Notes under the pieces: generated by a model | Database searches by the model: none | Told to the model about the DNA's origin: nothing | Seen by the model: the letters and a program-made list of their open reading frames with translations, nothing else | Shown: positions 10,015 to 19,563 of the stretch, piece by piece | How the letters are laid out: every line of letters begins with the position of its first letter | Numbering within the stretch: the stretch's first letter is position 1 | Origin: Rhodococcoides fascians A44A | GTDB lineage: Bacteria; Actinomycetota; Actinomycetes; Mycobacteriales; Mycobacteriaceae | Direction of reading: 5' to 3' | Assembly (NCBI RefSeq): GCF_000760735.1 | Contig: NZ_JMEX01000008.1 | Span: 2,757,619-2,821,618 of the forward strand | Length of the DNA: 64,000 nucleotides | Position numbers and translations under genes: made by a program

Positions 10015-10895
10015 GCAAGGGTTTCTACTACGCCGAAGTTGTTGCCGTCGAGCAGATCACCAAGCACATGGTGCGGGTGACGTTCGGTGGTGAGGACGTT
10101 GCCGACTACGTGAGCATCGGGGCCCCCGACGAATGCGTGACGTTGTTCTTCGCGCGTGAGGGTGAGGATCGTCCGCCTGCGATGACCGAGGTCGACGGCG
10201 AATGGTGGTTCCACGGCATCGAGGATGCGCCCGAGGGCCGCAACTACACCGTCCGTCGGTTCGATGCCGACTCCGGGCACCTTGTCATCGATTTCGTCGC
10301 GCACGAAGGCGGTGTTGCTGCCACCTGGGCGCTGAACGCGACGGTCGGCCAGGTTTTGCTGTGGACGCGGCCACGTTCCTGGTACAACATCCCGGCTACG
10401 GCGCAGTGGCAGTTGCTCGTCGCAGACATGACGGGTCTGCCTGCGCTCGGACGCATCATCGAGGAATTGCCGAGTGGCGCAAAAGCTCACGCGATCGTCG
10501 AGGTGCTCGAGCGCAGTGACAAGCAGGAGTTCGAGACAGCCGGCGACGTGACGTACGACTGGCGATTCGGCTCCGGCAACGGTGATTCCGCGAGTGTGCT
10601 CGAAGACGCGGCACGTCAGTGGGAACTGCCCGACGGCGAGGGTTACATCTGGTTCGCCGGTGAGGCTGCGTCGTCCCGCGTCGTGCGAAAGTACTTCCGG
10701 AAGGAGCTCGGCTACCCGGTGACTCGATTCGAGATCATCGGGTACTGGCGCGCCAACTCCGAGCAGTGGCTGGAAAAATACAAGAAGTACCAGGAAGAAG
10801 CACTGGCGGTGTACAACGGCGCATTGGCCGCAGGCCGCAGTCAAGCCGAGGCCAGCGAGGAGTTCGACGCCATGCTGGAGCGCGTCGGTCTGTGA
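10011..10895 (+). CDS. Siderophore-interacting protein (FAD-dependent ferric-siderophore reductase) 2
   Basis: 294 residues, same family as the preceding gene, with RNYTVRRFDAD for FAD binding and the C-terminal GYIWFAGEAASSRVVRKYF block. It carries a C-terminal tail of about 45 residues rich in Lys, Glu and Ala (from the segment EQWLEKYKKYQEEA), which the first SIP lacks. ATGA overlap with the first gene indicates coupled translation. Two divergent SIPs in tandem may serve different ferric complexes. Its TGA lies in the left arm of a palindromic repeat. Confidence 0.92.
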   Translation: MSKGFYYAEVVAVEQITKHMVRVTFGGEDVADYVSIGAPDECVTLFFAREGEDRPPAMTEVDGEWWFHGIEDAPEGRNYTVRRFDADSGHLVIDFVAHEGGVAATWALNATVGQVLLWTRPRSWYNIPATAQWQLLVADMTGLPALGRIIEELPSGAKAHAIVEVLERSDKQEFETAGDVTYDWRFGSGNGDSASVLEDAARQWELPDGEGYIWFAGEAASSRVVRKYFRKELGYPVTRFEIIGYWRANSEQWLEKYKKYQEEALAVYNGALAAGRSQAEASEEFDAMLERVGL

Positions 10896-10931
10896 GTGGA
10901 AATGTAGGCTCCCGCCTATATTTCCACTCAC
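10892..10931. repeat. Dispersed palindromic repeat, copy 2
   Basis: Inverted arms 10892-10908 and 10915-10931 (17 bp, one G-T wobble, 6-base loop). The arm GTGAGTGGAAATGTAGG is nearly identical to the copy at 4629. The left arm supplies the TGA stop of the second SIP gene. Confidence 0.85.
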
Positions 10932-10946
10932 GTGGATAATCTATGA

Positions 10947-11693
10947 GTGAGTTCTTCCCTGGTCGAGCCCGGCGTTCCCCTTGCAGTCCTGTGCGTGGTC
11001 ATGGTCCTGCTGGCGGCCTTGGTGTATCGAGTTTCTGCCATCGGGCGAGTGTGGACGGTGCCGTCGGCAGCTGGCCGTGGGTTCCTGCAGTTGGCCGCGG
11101 TGTCGCTGGTCCTGGCCGCGGCGCTCGCTCATCTGTGGTCTTCGTTGCTGGTGTTGGTCGTCATGTTCGCTGCGGCTGCCTTCACGTCCATTCGTCGTTC
11201 GGAGGCCGGGAGATCCGGGCTGTGGTTGACGGTCCCACTGGCCGTGGGTATCGGCGTCGTCGTTCCATTGTGTTTGTCGACGGGAGTCGTTCCTGCCGAG
11301 GGGATTGCGATCGTGCCCGTCGGTGGCATCATTCTGGGCGGCACGATGACAGCGACGTCGCTTGCGGCTCGTCGAGCTCTGGATGCACTGTCCGAGCGGC
11401 ACGGTGAAGTAGAAGCCGCGTTGAGTCTCGGCCTCACCGAACGTGATTCGCGGCTCGAAGTCGTTCGTCCCACTGCCGGGGACGCGCTGCTGCCTGGGTT
11501 GGATCAGACGCGGACGGTCGGGCTCGTGACACTGCCCGGAGCTTTCGTGGGTGTGCTGTTGGCCAGCGGTTCGGCCATCCAGGCCGGAGCCGTGCAGATA
11601 CTCGTGTTGACCGGACTCTTGCTCGCTCAGACATTGGCGGTGGTCCTGACGGTCGATCTCGTCTCGCGCGGTGTGGTGCACCGCAAAAGCTGA
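10947..11693 (+). CDS. FetB-like (UPF0014) ABC permease
   Basis: A 248-residue integral membrane protein with about seven hydrophobic segments and the UPF0014 signature region: AALSLGLTERDS followed by LLPGLDQTRTVGLVTLPGAF. The family includes FetB (YbbM), permease of the FetAB exporter linked to iron homeostasis. No FetA-type ATPase gene lies nearby, so its motor is elsewhere or is shared. The GTG start at 10947 has only a weak ribosome site; an out-of-frame ATG lies at 10943. Iron or metal export is a family-based guess. Confidence 0.8.
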   Translation: MSSSLVEPGVPLAVLCVVMVLLAALVYRVSAIGRVWTVPSAAGRGFLQLAAVSLVLAAALAHLWSSLLVLVVMFAAAAFTSIRRSEAGRSGLWLTVPLAVGIGVVVPLCLSTGVVPAEGIAIVPVGGIILGGTMTATSLAARRALDALSERHGEVEAALSLGLTERDSRLEVVRPTAGDALLPGLDQTRTVGLVTLPGAFVGVLLASGSAIQAGAVQILVLTGLLLAQTLAVVLTVDLVSRGVVHRKS

Positions 11694-11776
11694 CCCACCA
11701 CAACTGCGAGTGATCGATCTAGAATGCTGAGTTGGTCGAGCACTACTGATGTCTCGCGCTTTCGAAAGGATTTACG

Positions 11777-12787
11777 TTGTCCGGTTCACTTCTTCGGCGG
11801 CGCAGTGTGCGCGTGATCGCCGCGCTCGCCGCAGTGACGATCGGTCTCACCGCATGCAGTAGCGACAGCTCGCCCGGCGACGACACCGAGACGGGAGCCA
11901 CAAGCAGCGAGACCAGGGTGATCTCGACCGACAAGGGAGACGTCACCGTGCCGGCCGATCCGCAACGCATCGCGGTGCTGTCTGCAGGACTGGCCGGATA
12001 CCTCTTCACCCTCGACGCACCGATCGCCATCACCGACACGCGGCTTCTGGGCGTGACCAACCTCGACGGCGGGTTCCCACCGCAGTGGGCCGAGAAGGCG
12101 GAGGAGCAGGGCACCGAAGAACTGCCCGCAGGCGAAGCGCTGAACATCGAGGCGATCGCACAGGCAGAACCCGACCTCATCATCGGTGGCGGACAGGGAA
12201 TTTCCGCCGTCCAGGCAGACGAAGCATACGACCAGCTGACCGCCATCGCGCCGACTGTTCTGATACCCGCGTCCGTCAACACGTGGCAGGGGCAGCTCGA
12301 AGCCGTTGCCGACACTGCGGGTGAGTCGGACAAGGTTGCCGGACTGCTCGAGGCATACGACGACAAGGTCGCCGAAGTAAAAGGGGCCATCACGGTGCCG
12401 GGATCGCCCGTGTCGTACCTGTTGTCGCTGAGCACCAACGAGCCCGCGTTCATCCCGCAGACTGCAACGTTGCCGGAGTTGCTGAAGAACGTCGGCCTCG
12501 AACCGGACGACGTGCTCACCAAAGCCGACAACCCCGAGCTCTACGGCTCGGGTGACTCGTTCATCATCAGCCCCGAACTCCTGGCTCCGGTGGCGAGCGC
12601 ACCCGTCATCATCGTCGTTCCGGTCGCCGGTCGTAGCTTGGACGAATTGAAACAGGATCCCGCCTACGCGAGTCTGCCTGCCTTTGCGTCCGGCAACGTC
12701 TTCGAGCTGCCTGCTACGAGCTACCGACCGGATTACGACGGGGTTATCTCGACCCTGGATCAGGTGCAGACGCTGTTCGCCCAGTAG
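11777..12787 (+). CDS. Siderophore-binding lipoprotein (FecB/FepB family)
   Basis: 336 residues. The TTG start at 11777 is preceded by GAAAGGA. A signal peptide ends in the lipobox LTAC (Cys27), so the protein is anchored outside the membrane. The rest is a class III periplasmic-binding-protein fold, with DPQRIAVLSAGLAGYL near the N-terminus, EAIAQAEPDLIIGG and the helical linker between lobes. It should bind a ferric siderophore. No FecCD permease or FecE ATPase is adjacent, so it may feed either the exporter-fold ABC pair at 5544-9043 or an unlinked importer. It ends five bases from the convergent MFS gene, with no obvious terminator between them. Confidence 0.9.
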   Translation: MSGSLLRRRSVRVIAALAAVTIGLTACSSDSSPGDDTETGATSSETRVISTDKGDVTVPADPQRIAVLSAGLAGYLFTLDAPIAITDTRLLGVTNLDGGFPPQWAEKAEEQGTEELPAGEALNIEAIAQAEPDLIIGGGQGISAVQADEAYDQLTAIAPTVLIPASVNTWQGQLEAVADTAGESDKVAGLLEAYDDKVAEVKGAITVPGSPVSYLLSLSTNEPAFIPQTATLPELLKNVGLEPDDVLTKADNPELYGSGDSFIISPELLAPVASAPVIIVVPVAGRSLDELKQDPAYASLPAFASGNVFELPATSYRPDYDGVISTLDQVQTLFAQ

Positions 12788-12791
12788 ATCG

Positions 12792-14225
12792 TCACGGCTG
12801 AGATGTCCGTCGACTCACCTGCGGCGGAGCCGCCTTGGGCATCAACGTTGCGGCGAGGAGCATGAGTACTGCCGCACCGAAGACGCCCAGGAAGACCAGA
12901 TGAATGGCGTCGGACAGCTGCTGCGGTTCCGGATCCCCGGAGACATGCGAGTTCACGATTGCACCGAAGATCGCGACGCCGACGGCGCTGCCGATGGAGC
13001 GCGCGAACATGTTGGTCGACGTCGCGACGCCACGCTCGGACCACTCGACCGACGACTGCGCGGCGATCAGCGTCGGGCTTGCAATGAGACCCATGCCGAG
13101 CCCGACGACGAAGCAGACGGCGGCGATCATCCAGATCTGCGACTGCGCGCCTATCAGGGTTGCCGATCCGGTTCCGACCAGCGCGATGGACCCGCCGGTC
13201 AACGCCGTCGCGCGGAATCCGAACCTCAGATAGAACTTGCCGGACAGCGACGCCGCGATCGGCCAGCCGAGCGTGAGGGTTGCCAGAGCGAAGCCGGCCA
13301 CGATGGCACCGGTGCCGAGGACGCCTTGCACGAAGGTGGGGACGTACGACGTCAACCCCAGCACGATTGCCCCGACGATGAGGGACACCAGGCTACTGAC
13401 GACGAGGACGCGCCGGGTGAACACCCAGAGCGGCAGTATCGGCTCGGGCGCGCGGGTCTGCTGCCAGGTGAACAACGCCAGTGAGACGACCCCGAGTGCA
13501 AAGATCCCCACCGACGTGCCCGACGCCCATGCCCAGGACTGTCCGCCTTCCAGCAACCCGAGAAGCAGCGCAGCCGCGCCGACGGTGAGCAGACCCGCAC
13601 CGAGGTAGTCGATCGTGGGTTTCGAGCGGTCGACGGGCCCTTCGTGGAAGCGTCGGATCAGCATCCAGGCGGCCAGTGCGCACAGTGGGATGTTGACGAA
13701 GAAGATCCAGCGCCAGGACAGGAACTCGGAGAACACACCGCCGAGTGCAGGCCCCAGCACTGCCGACATGGCCCACACGCTGGCCAGGTAGCCCTGGGCT
13801 TTGGCGCGTTCCTGCAGGGTGTAGATGTCGCCCGCGATCGTGACGGACATCGGCTGCACCGCCCCCGCCCCGAGTCCCTGAACCGCACGGAAAGCGATCA
13901 ACGCGGGCATCGACCACGCCAGGCCGCACAGAATCGAGCCGAGGAGGAACACTGCGATGCCCCACAGCATGACCTTCTTGCGGCCGAACAGGTCGGCAAG
14001 CTTCCCGTAGATCGGCACGGACACGGCCTGGGCCAGCAGATAGATCGAGAACAGCCACGGGAACTGACTGAAACCACCGAGATCGTCCACGATGGTCAAC
14101 ACGGCCGTCGCGATGATCGTGGAGTCCAGTGCGACGAGCGACGTGCTGAGCATCAGAGCGATGAGTACCGGCCCGCGCTCGGACCGGAAGCCGACGTCTG
14201 CGATCTCGTTGGTTGCCATCAGCAA
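12792..14225 (-). CDS. MFS transporter, DHA2/EmrB family (14 TM)
   Basis: About 477 residues with 14 predicted membrane segments. The loop GKLADLFGRKKVM is the MFS motif A and GLGAGAVQPMSVTIAGDI is the antiporter motif C, which indicates drug/H+ antiport. The start is a TTG with AGGAG eight bases upstream; an ATG two codons later is an alternative. The divergent neighbour is purC. In M. tuberculosis an emrB-like gene (Rv0783c) also sits near purC, so this may be backbone rather than part of the siderophore cluster. Siderophore export remains possible from its position. Confidence 0.88.
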   Translation of the reverse strand: MLMATNEIADVGFRSERGPVLIALMLSTSLVALDSTIIATAVLTIVDDLGGFSQFPWLFSIYLLAQAVSVPIYGKLADLFGRKKVMLWGIAVFLLGSILCGLAWSMPALIAFRAVQGLGAGAVQPMSVTIAGDIYTLQERAKAQGYLASVWAMSAVLGPALGGVFSEFLSWRWIFFVNIPLCALAAWMLIRRFHEGPVDRSKPTIDYLGAGLLTVGAAALLLGLLEGGQSWAWASGTSVGIFALGVVSLALFTWQQTRAPEPILPLWVFTRRVLVVSSLVSLIVGAIVLGLTSYVPTFVQGVLGTGAIVAGFALATLTLGWPIAASLSGKFYLRFGFRATALTGGSIALVGTGSATLIGAQSQIWMIAAVCFVVGLGMGLIASPTLIAAQSSVEWSERGVATSTNMFARSIGSAVGVAIFGAIVNSHVSGDPEPQQLSDAIHLVFLGVFGAAVLMLLAATLMPKAAPPQVSRRTSQP

Positions 14226-14282
14226 CCATTGTTCTCCTGTCGCCGAGACATGGCGACATCAGGCCCAGATAGGGTTGGTTTC

Positions 14283-15167
14283 GTGCGCCCAACACTCAGT
14301 AGCTACCAGCATCTGGCCGGCGGCAAGGTTCGCGATCTCTACATCGTCGACGACGACCACCTGCTTCTCGTCGCAAGCGACCGCATCTCCGCCTACGACC
14401 ACGTCCTCGATACGCCGATCCCCGACAAGGGGCGTGTCCTGACGGCGATGAGCGTGTTCTTCTTCGAAGAGCTCGGGGGAGTCAATCACCTCGCCGGTGA
14501 TCCGCTCGACGAGCGGATCCCTCAGGAACTGCTCGGACGGGCTCTTGTCGTCAAGCGCCTCGAGATGGTGCCGATCGAATGCGTCGCTCGCGGTTACCTG
14601 ACCGGTTCGGGGCTCTCGGACTACCAGCGGACCGGCGCGGTGTGCGGTGTCGGCCTGCCCGACGGTCTGGTCGAATCCAGCAAGCTCGACGAGCCGATCT
14701 TCACGCCCGCGGCCAAAGCGGCTCTCGGCGAGCACGACGAGAACGTCGACTACGCCGCCGTCGTCGACAAGGTCGGGGAGGAATTGGCGTTCAAACTTCG
14801 CGAGGACACCCTCGAGATCTACGCCCGAGCTGCCAATTTCGCACTCGACCGCGGAATCATCCTCGCCGACACCAAGTTCGAATTCGGGCAGGACGCCGAC
14901 GGCAACCTGGTTCTCGCCGACGAGGTGCTCACCCCGGATTCCTCGCGGTACTGGCCGGCCGACAGCTACGAGGAAGGTCGCGTCCAGCCGAGCTTCGACA
15001 AGCAGTACGTCCGCGACTGGCTGACGGGCGAATCGGGCTGGGACCGTCACGGTGACACGCCGCCGCCCGCTCTTCCCGACGACGTCGTCGCGGCGACTCG
15101 TGCACGGTACATCGAGGCTTACGAACGCATTTCAGGCCTCAACTTCGACGATTGGGTCAAGCCATGA
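14283..15167 (+). CDS. purC: Phosphoribosylaminoimidazole-succinocarboxamide synthase
   Basis: 294 residues. It joins aspartate to CAIR in purine biosynthesis, giving SAICAR. Typical SAICAR synthetase blocks are present: GGKVRDLYIV, ASDRISAYD, ECVARGYLTGSG, LADTKFEFG and DEVLTPDSSRYW. The GTG at 14283 begins RPTLSSYQHL, the usual N-terminus; further upstream the frame is open but overlaps the divergent MFS gene. The stop overlaps the next gene start (ATGA). Confidence 0.96.
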   Translation: MRPTLSSYQHLAGGKVRDLYIVDDDHLLLVASDRISAYDHVLDTPIPDKGRVLTAMSVFFFEELGGVNHLAGDPLDERIPQELLGRALVVKRLEMVPIECVARGYLTGSGLSDYQRTGAVCGVGLPDGLVESSKLDEPIFTPAAKAALGEHDENVDYAAVVDKVGEELAFKLREDTLEIYARAANFALDRGIILADTKFEFGQDADGNLVLADEVLTPDSSRYWPADSYEEGRVQPSFDKQYVRDWLTGESGWDRHGDTPPPALPDDVVAATRARYIEAYERISGLNFDDWVKP

Positions 15168-17290
15168 CAGTTACTCCACCGATTGCCAAGAAGGTCCCCC
15201 TCGAACGGACCCACCACGGCGACACCGTCGTCGACAACTACGAGTGGCTGCGGGACAAGGAAGATGCCGAGGTGATCGCCTACCTCGAAGCCGAGAACGC
15301 CTACACCGAGCAGCAGACCGCCGGTCTCGAGGAACTCCGCGGACAGATCTTCGACGAGATCAAGTCACGCACCCAGGAGACAGACCTGTCGGTCCCGACG
15401 CGTATGGGCGACTGGTGGTACTACTCGCGGACCATCGAAGGCAAGTCCTACGGCCTCCAATGCCGTTGCGCCGTGGATTCTCCCGACGACTGGACACCTC
15501 CCACTCTGTCCGGTGAGGTGCCGGGCGAGCAAGTCCTTCTCGATTCCAACATCGAGGCCGAGGGGCACACCTTCTTCTCCCTCGGAGCATTCTCGATCAG
15601 CCAGGACGGTAACCTCCTGGCCTACTCGACCGACACCGAGGGCGACGAGCGGTACACGTTGCGTTTCAAGGACCTGCGCACCGATGAGATGCTGCCCGAC
15701 ACCATCGAGAAGGTCTCCACCGGAGCGACGTGGTCGATCGACCACGGTCACGTCTTCTACCAAACCGTCGACGAATCCTGGCGTCCCGACACCGTGTGGC
15801 GGCACAAGCTCGGCACACCATCCTCCGAGGACGTCAAGGTCTTCCACGAGCCGGACGAGAGCTACTGGGTCGGATTCGGCTCCACCCGTAGCGAGAAGTA
15901 CCTGATGATCTGGGTCGGCTCCAAGATCACCTCCGAATGCCTCGTCCTGGAATCCGAGAATCCGGAAGGCGAATTCCGCGTCGTACTCCCGCGCGAAACC
16001 GGTGTGGAGTACAGCGTCGAGCATGCCGTGGTGAACGGTGAGGATCGATTCCTGATCCAGCACAACGGCTCCGTCAACGGCTGGGGAACCGACGGCGAGA
16101 AGGCGGAGAACTTTCTCCTCGCCGACGCACCCGTCGACGATCCGTCGAACCAGACCATTCTGATTCCGCACCGCGACGACGTCAGGCTCGAGGACGTCGA
16201 CGCGTTCGCCGACCATCTCGTACTCAACTACCGCCGAGAAGCGTTGACACGGCTGGCTATCTGGCCGATCGGACCCGAGGGGTACGGCGACTACGAGGAA
16301 CTCGAGTTCGAGGAAGAACTCTTCGCCGTCGGCGCCGGCTCGAATCCCGAGTGGACGCAGCCACTTCTTCGTCTTGTCTACACCTCGTTCATCACCCCTG
16401 GGCAGGTGTACGACTACGACGTGAAATCAGGCGAGTTGCTGCTCCGTAAGGCGCAGCCCGTCCTGGGTGATTTCCGCGCCGACGACTACGTCCAGCATCG
16501 AGATTGGGCCGTCGCGGCCGACGGGACCCGCATTCCGCTGTCCATCGTGTTGCGCAAGGACGTTCCCGAAGGCCCTGCTCCGACCCTGCTGTACGGCTAC
16601 GGATCGTACGAAGCATCGATGGATCCGGCGTTCTCCGTAGCCAGGCTCTCGCTACTGGACCGCGGAATCGTCTTCGTCGTCGCACACGTGCGCGGTGGCG
16701 GCGAGATGGGCCGCCACTGGTACGAGAACGGCAAGACTCTCACCAAGAAGAACACGTTCACCGATTTCGTCTCCGCTGCACAGCATCTGATCGACACGGG
16801 TCGGACGGCGCCGAAACACCTCGTCGCCGACGGTGGTAGCGCGGGCGGGCTCCTGATGGGTGCTGTCGCGAACCTGGCGCCGGAGCTGTTCAACGGCATC
16901 CTCGCGAACGTTCCGTTCGTCGATCCACTGACCTCCATTCTCGACCCGTCGCTGCCGCTCACGGTCATCGAGTGGGACGAGTGGGGCAATCCGTTGGCGG
17001 ACAAGGAGGTGTACGACTACATGAAGTCGTACAGTCCCTACGAGAACGTCGAAGCCAAGGACTACCCAGCGATCCTCGCGATCACGTCCATCAACGACAC
17101 CCGTGTGCTCTACGTCGAGCCCGCCAAATGGGTTGCCGCACTGCGTGCCACCAAGACCGGTGACTCCGACCTGCTGCTCAAGACCGAGATGAGCGCAGGC
17201 CACGGCGGCGTCAGTGGACGATACGAGAAGTGGAAGGAAGCCGCCTTCGAATACGCCTGGATCGTGCAGCAGACCGGCGCCCGTATGTGA
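15164..17290 (+). CDS. ptrB: Prolyl oligopeptidase family protease (oligopeptidase B, S9A)
   Basis: 708 residues: an N-terminal beta-propeller (about residues 1-430) followed by an alpha/beta hydrolase domain. The nucleophile Ser is in GGSAGGLLMG, with the Asp likely in SINDTRVLYVEP and the His in SAGHGGVSGRYEK. Oligopeptidase B cleaves short peptides after basic residues in the cytoplasm. The ATG at 15164 overlaps the purC stop. M. tuberculosis has the same purC-ptrB neighbourhood (there ptrB is split in two); here it is intact. Confidence 0.95.
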   Translation: MTVTPPIAKKVPLERTHHGDTVVDNYEWLRDKEDAEVIAYLEAENAYTEQQTAGLEELRGQIFDEIKSRTQETDLSVPTRMGDWWYYSRTIEGKSYGLQCRCAVDSPDDWTPPTLSGEVPGEQVLLDSNIEAEGHTFFSLGAFSISQDGNLLAYSTDTEGDERYTLRFKDLRTDEMLPDTIEKVSTGATWSIDHGHVFYQTVDESWRPDTVWRHKLGTPSSEDVKVFHEPDESYWVGFGSTRSEKYLMIWVGSKITSECLVLESENPEGEFRVVLPRETGVEYSVEHAVVNGEDRFLIQHNGSVNGWGTDGEKAENFLLADAPVDDPSNQTILIPHRDDVRLEDVDAFADHLVLNYRREALTRLAIWPIGPEGYGDYEELEFEEELFAVGAGSNPEWTQPLLRLVYTSFITPGQVYDYDVKSGELLLRKAQPVLGDFRADDYVQHRDWAVAADGTRIPLSIVLRKDVPEGPAPTLLYGYGSYEASMDPAFSVARLSLLDRGIVFVVAHVRGGGEMGRHWYENGKTLTKKNTFTDFVSAAQHLIDTGRTAPKHLVADGGSAGGLLMGAVANLAPELFNGILANVPFVDPLTSILDPSLPLTVIEWDEWGNPLADKEVYDYMKSYSPYENVEAKDYPAILAITSINDTRVLYVEPAKWVAALRATKTGDSDLLLKTEMSAGHGGVSGRYEKWKEAAFEYAWIVQQTGARM

Positions 17291-17293
17291 GTG

Positions 17294-17974
17294 TCAGCGC
17301 CAGACGTACCTGACCTGCGGGCGACCGGCCTTTCCGTACTCGGTGTTCCGGGTGACCAGGCCGTCGTCGGCGAGGCGCTCGAGGTACCGCCAGGCCGTCA
17401 CGCGCGAGACTCCGACGAGCTTGGCGGCCTCGGACGCGTTGAGCCCGTCGGGGGCGTCGCGGACGATTGCGGTGACGCCGTCCATCGTCTGCGGTGCAAT
17501 GCCTTTCGGGGTCGAGGCGCGTTCGTCCGCGGTGCGCAGGTGGGACATCGCGCGGTCTATGTCCCGCTGGCTCGCGGCGTTCTCTCCCGCGGGAAGGGCG
17601 TCGTGGAACTCGCGGTACCGGTCCAGCTTGTCCCGAAACGCGGCGAACGTGAACGGCTTCAGTAGGTACAGAACGACACCGTGGGCCACGGCGGATCGGA
17701 CCACCGAGAGGTCACGCTCCGACGTGATGGCGATGACGTCCGGGCTGGGCCGGAGGCCGCCGAGCGCTGCGGCGACGTCGATGCCGTTGGAATCGGGCAG
17801 GCCGATGTCCAGCAGCACCAGGTCGATCGGTTCGACGGCTTCGGCTGCGGCCCGCAGTGCGGCCGACCCTGTGTGCGCCAGGGCGACGACGGTGAAACCC
17901 GGAACGCGCTCGACGTAGCTGCGATGCGCCTCGGCGATCAACGGTTCGTCCTCGACTATCAACACTCGGATCAC
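17294..17974 (-). CDS. Response regulator, CitB/DcuR/DpiA family
   Basis: 226 residues: a receiver domain (acidic pocket VEDEP, phospho-Asp in LLDIGLPD, Lys in LLKPF), then a C-terminal helix-turn-helix (NASEAAKLVGVSRVTAWRYL). The GTG start overlaps the kinase stop (GTGA). Partner of the CitA/DcuS-like kinase upstream, and likely controls the divergent dctA. It ends four bases from the ptrB stop. Confidence 0.93.
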   Translation of the reverse strand: MIRVLIVEDEPLIAEAHRSYVERVPGFTVVALAHTGSAALRAAAEAVEPIDLVLLDIGLPDSNGIDVAAALGGLRPSPDVIAITSERDLSVVRSAVAHGVVLYLLKPFTFAAFRDKLDRYREFHDALPAGENAASQRDIDRAMSHLRTADERASTPKGIAPQTMDGVTAIVRDAPDGLNASEAAKLVGVSRVTAWRYLERLADDGLVTRNTEYGKAGRPQVRYVWR

Positions 17975-19515
17975 GAGGGCCTCCCCAGCGGAATGGTCGC
18001 GGTCAACACCGAACCGTAGGTGACCTCGGAGGTCAGCGATCCGCGATACCGATTGACCACCTGTGTCACCAGTGCCAGACCCAGGCCGCGCGACCCGGAT
18101 TTGGTCGAGTATCCGCGGGTCAGTGCAGTTCTCAGTACGTCGGCGGGCATCCCCGGGCCGCTGTCGGACACCCGAACCATCAGCTCCGATTCCGAATCAC
18201 GCACCGTCACTTCGACCCACGGCTGCTCTGCTTCCTTCGACGCATCGATTGCATTGTCTATCAAATTACCGACCAGCGTGACCAATTCCCGCGGAGTGAC
18301 GATGCCGGCATGTTCGAGTGCTGTGTCCTCGGTGATCGTGAGTTCGACGCTCTGCTCGGCTGCCTGACTGACTTTGCCCAACAACAAGGCGGCCAGAGCG
18401 GGTTCACCCACGGCACTCATCAATCGGTCGATCAAGTTCTGCGACAGTTCGAGGTCCGCAGTCGCGAACTCGACAGCTTCCTGCGGCCGACCGAGTTCCA
18501 CCATCGTGATGACGGTGTGCAGGCGATTCGCGGACTCGTGCGCCTGCGAACGCAGCGATTCGGCGAAGCTCCGCACCGAATCGAGTTCACCGATCACCCC
18601 TTGCAATTCCGTTCGATCGCGGATCGTGAGAACGTCGCCGAGGCGTCGACCCTCCCACATCACCGGGTCGGAGTTGACGACCAGCACGCGGGTTTCGGTC
18701 AGGTGGAGTTCGCCGCCGGACGTCATGTGCTGCAGTGATTCCGGCAGGTCCGTCCGTCGAACAGGGCCGTCGGGGAGATCGAGGAGCCGCCTGGCCTCGT
18801 CGTTGACGATTTCCGCCGTGTCCCGCTTGCCGAACACGAGCAACCCTTCGCTGATGGAGTGCAGAACGGCGTCGTGATGCTCGTACATCGAACGCAACTC
18901 GTCCGGCGCCATGCCCAACGTCTGACGACGAAGTCGTCGGCTCAGTGCCACCGAGCCGCCGGCGGCGACGATGAAGGCCGAGATCACCACCCCGACGATG
19001 AGAGGAAGCCCGGCCAGGAACTGATCGCTGATCTTGTCCCTCGTCACCCCGGCCGACACCAGGCCGACGATGGCGCCGGTGGAGTCGGTCACCGGCGTCA
19101 CCGCGCGGATCGAGGGACCGAGCGACCCGACGTAGGTCTCGGTGAACGTCTCACCCTCGAGTGCGCGATCGATGTTGCCGCTGAACGGCTGACCGATCAG
19201 GTCGACGGTGGTGTGAGTGAAACGAGTTCGGTCCGGCGCCATCACGACGATGAAGTCGACGCCGGTGACCTTTCGAATTCGTTCGGTCTCCGGTTGCAGG
19301 TACGCAGTGGGGTCGTCCGAGGCGATCGCCGTCGGCGTCGACGGTTCGTTGGCGATGCTCGCCGCGACGGCGATGACCTCGCGGCGGGTCGCCTCGTCGC
19401 TGTTGGACCGCTCGTTGACGATGGTCAGGAACCCGCCGGCAAGCACGATGACGGCCATGACGATCAATTGCAGGATCAGAACTTGCCCTGCAACGCTCGT
19501 CGGACGCTTCGCCAC
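17971..19515 (-). CDS. Sensor histidine kinase, CitA/DcuS family
   Basis: About 514 residues: a TM helix near residues 13-35, an extracytoplasmic sensor domain of ~130 residues (PhoQ/DcuS/CitA-like), a second TM, a cytoplasmic PAS domain, then the SpoB-type phosphoacceptor helix (RSQAHESANRLHTVI), N-box GNLIDNAIDAS and G-boxes SDSGPGMP and SRGLGLALV. The start chosen is GTG at 19515, with AAGGAA seven bases upstream; an earlier in-frame start would run into the dctA promoter. The family senses C4-dicarboxylates or citrate, consistent with the divergent dctA. Confidence 0.93.
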   Translation of the reverse strand: MAKRPTSVAGQVLILQLIVMAVIVLAGGFLTIVNERSNSDEATRREVIAVAASIANEPSTPTAIASDDPTAYLQPETERIRKVTGVDFIVVMAPDRTRFTHTTVDLIGQPFSGNIDRALEGETFTETYVGSLGPSIRAVTPVTDSTGAIVGLVSAGVTRDKISDQFLAGLPLIVGVVISAFIVAAGGSVALSRRLRRQTLGMAPDELRSMYEHHDAVLHSISEGLLVFGKRDTAEIVNDEARRLLDLPDGPVRRTDLPESLQHMTSGGELHLTETRVLVVNSDPVMWEGRRLGDVLTIRDRTELQGVIGELDSVRSFAESLRSQAHESANRLHTVITMVELGRPQEAVEFATADLELSQNLIDRLMSAVGEPALAALLLGKVSQAAEQSVELTITEDTALEHAGIVTPRELVTLVGNLIDNAIDASKEAEQPWVEVTVRDSESELMVRVSDSGPGMPADVLRTALTRGYSTKSGSRGLGLALVTQVVNRYRGSLTSEVTYGSVLTATIPLGRPS

Positions 19516-19563
19516 GTTTCGTTCCTTTGTTTCGTACCCGGTTCTCGTGAACAGAATGAACGT

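Noticed and set aside
9744..10931. A 395-codon minus-strand frame over the SIP genes
   Set aside because: Antisense to two well-supported flavoprotein genes; no family resemblance.
13644..14282. N-terminal extension of purC over the MFS gene
   Set aside because: The extension is antisense to MFS coding sequence; the conserved SAICAR synthetase N-terminus begins at GTG 14283.
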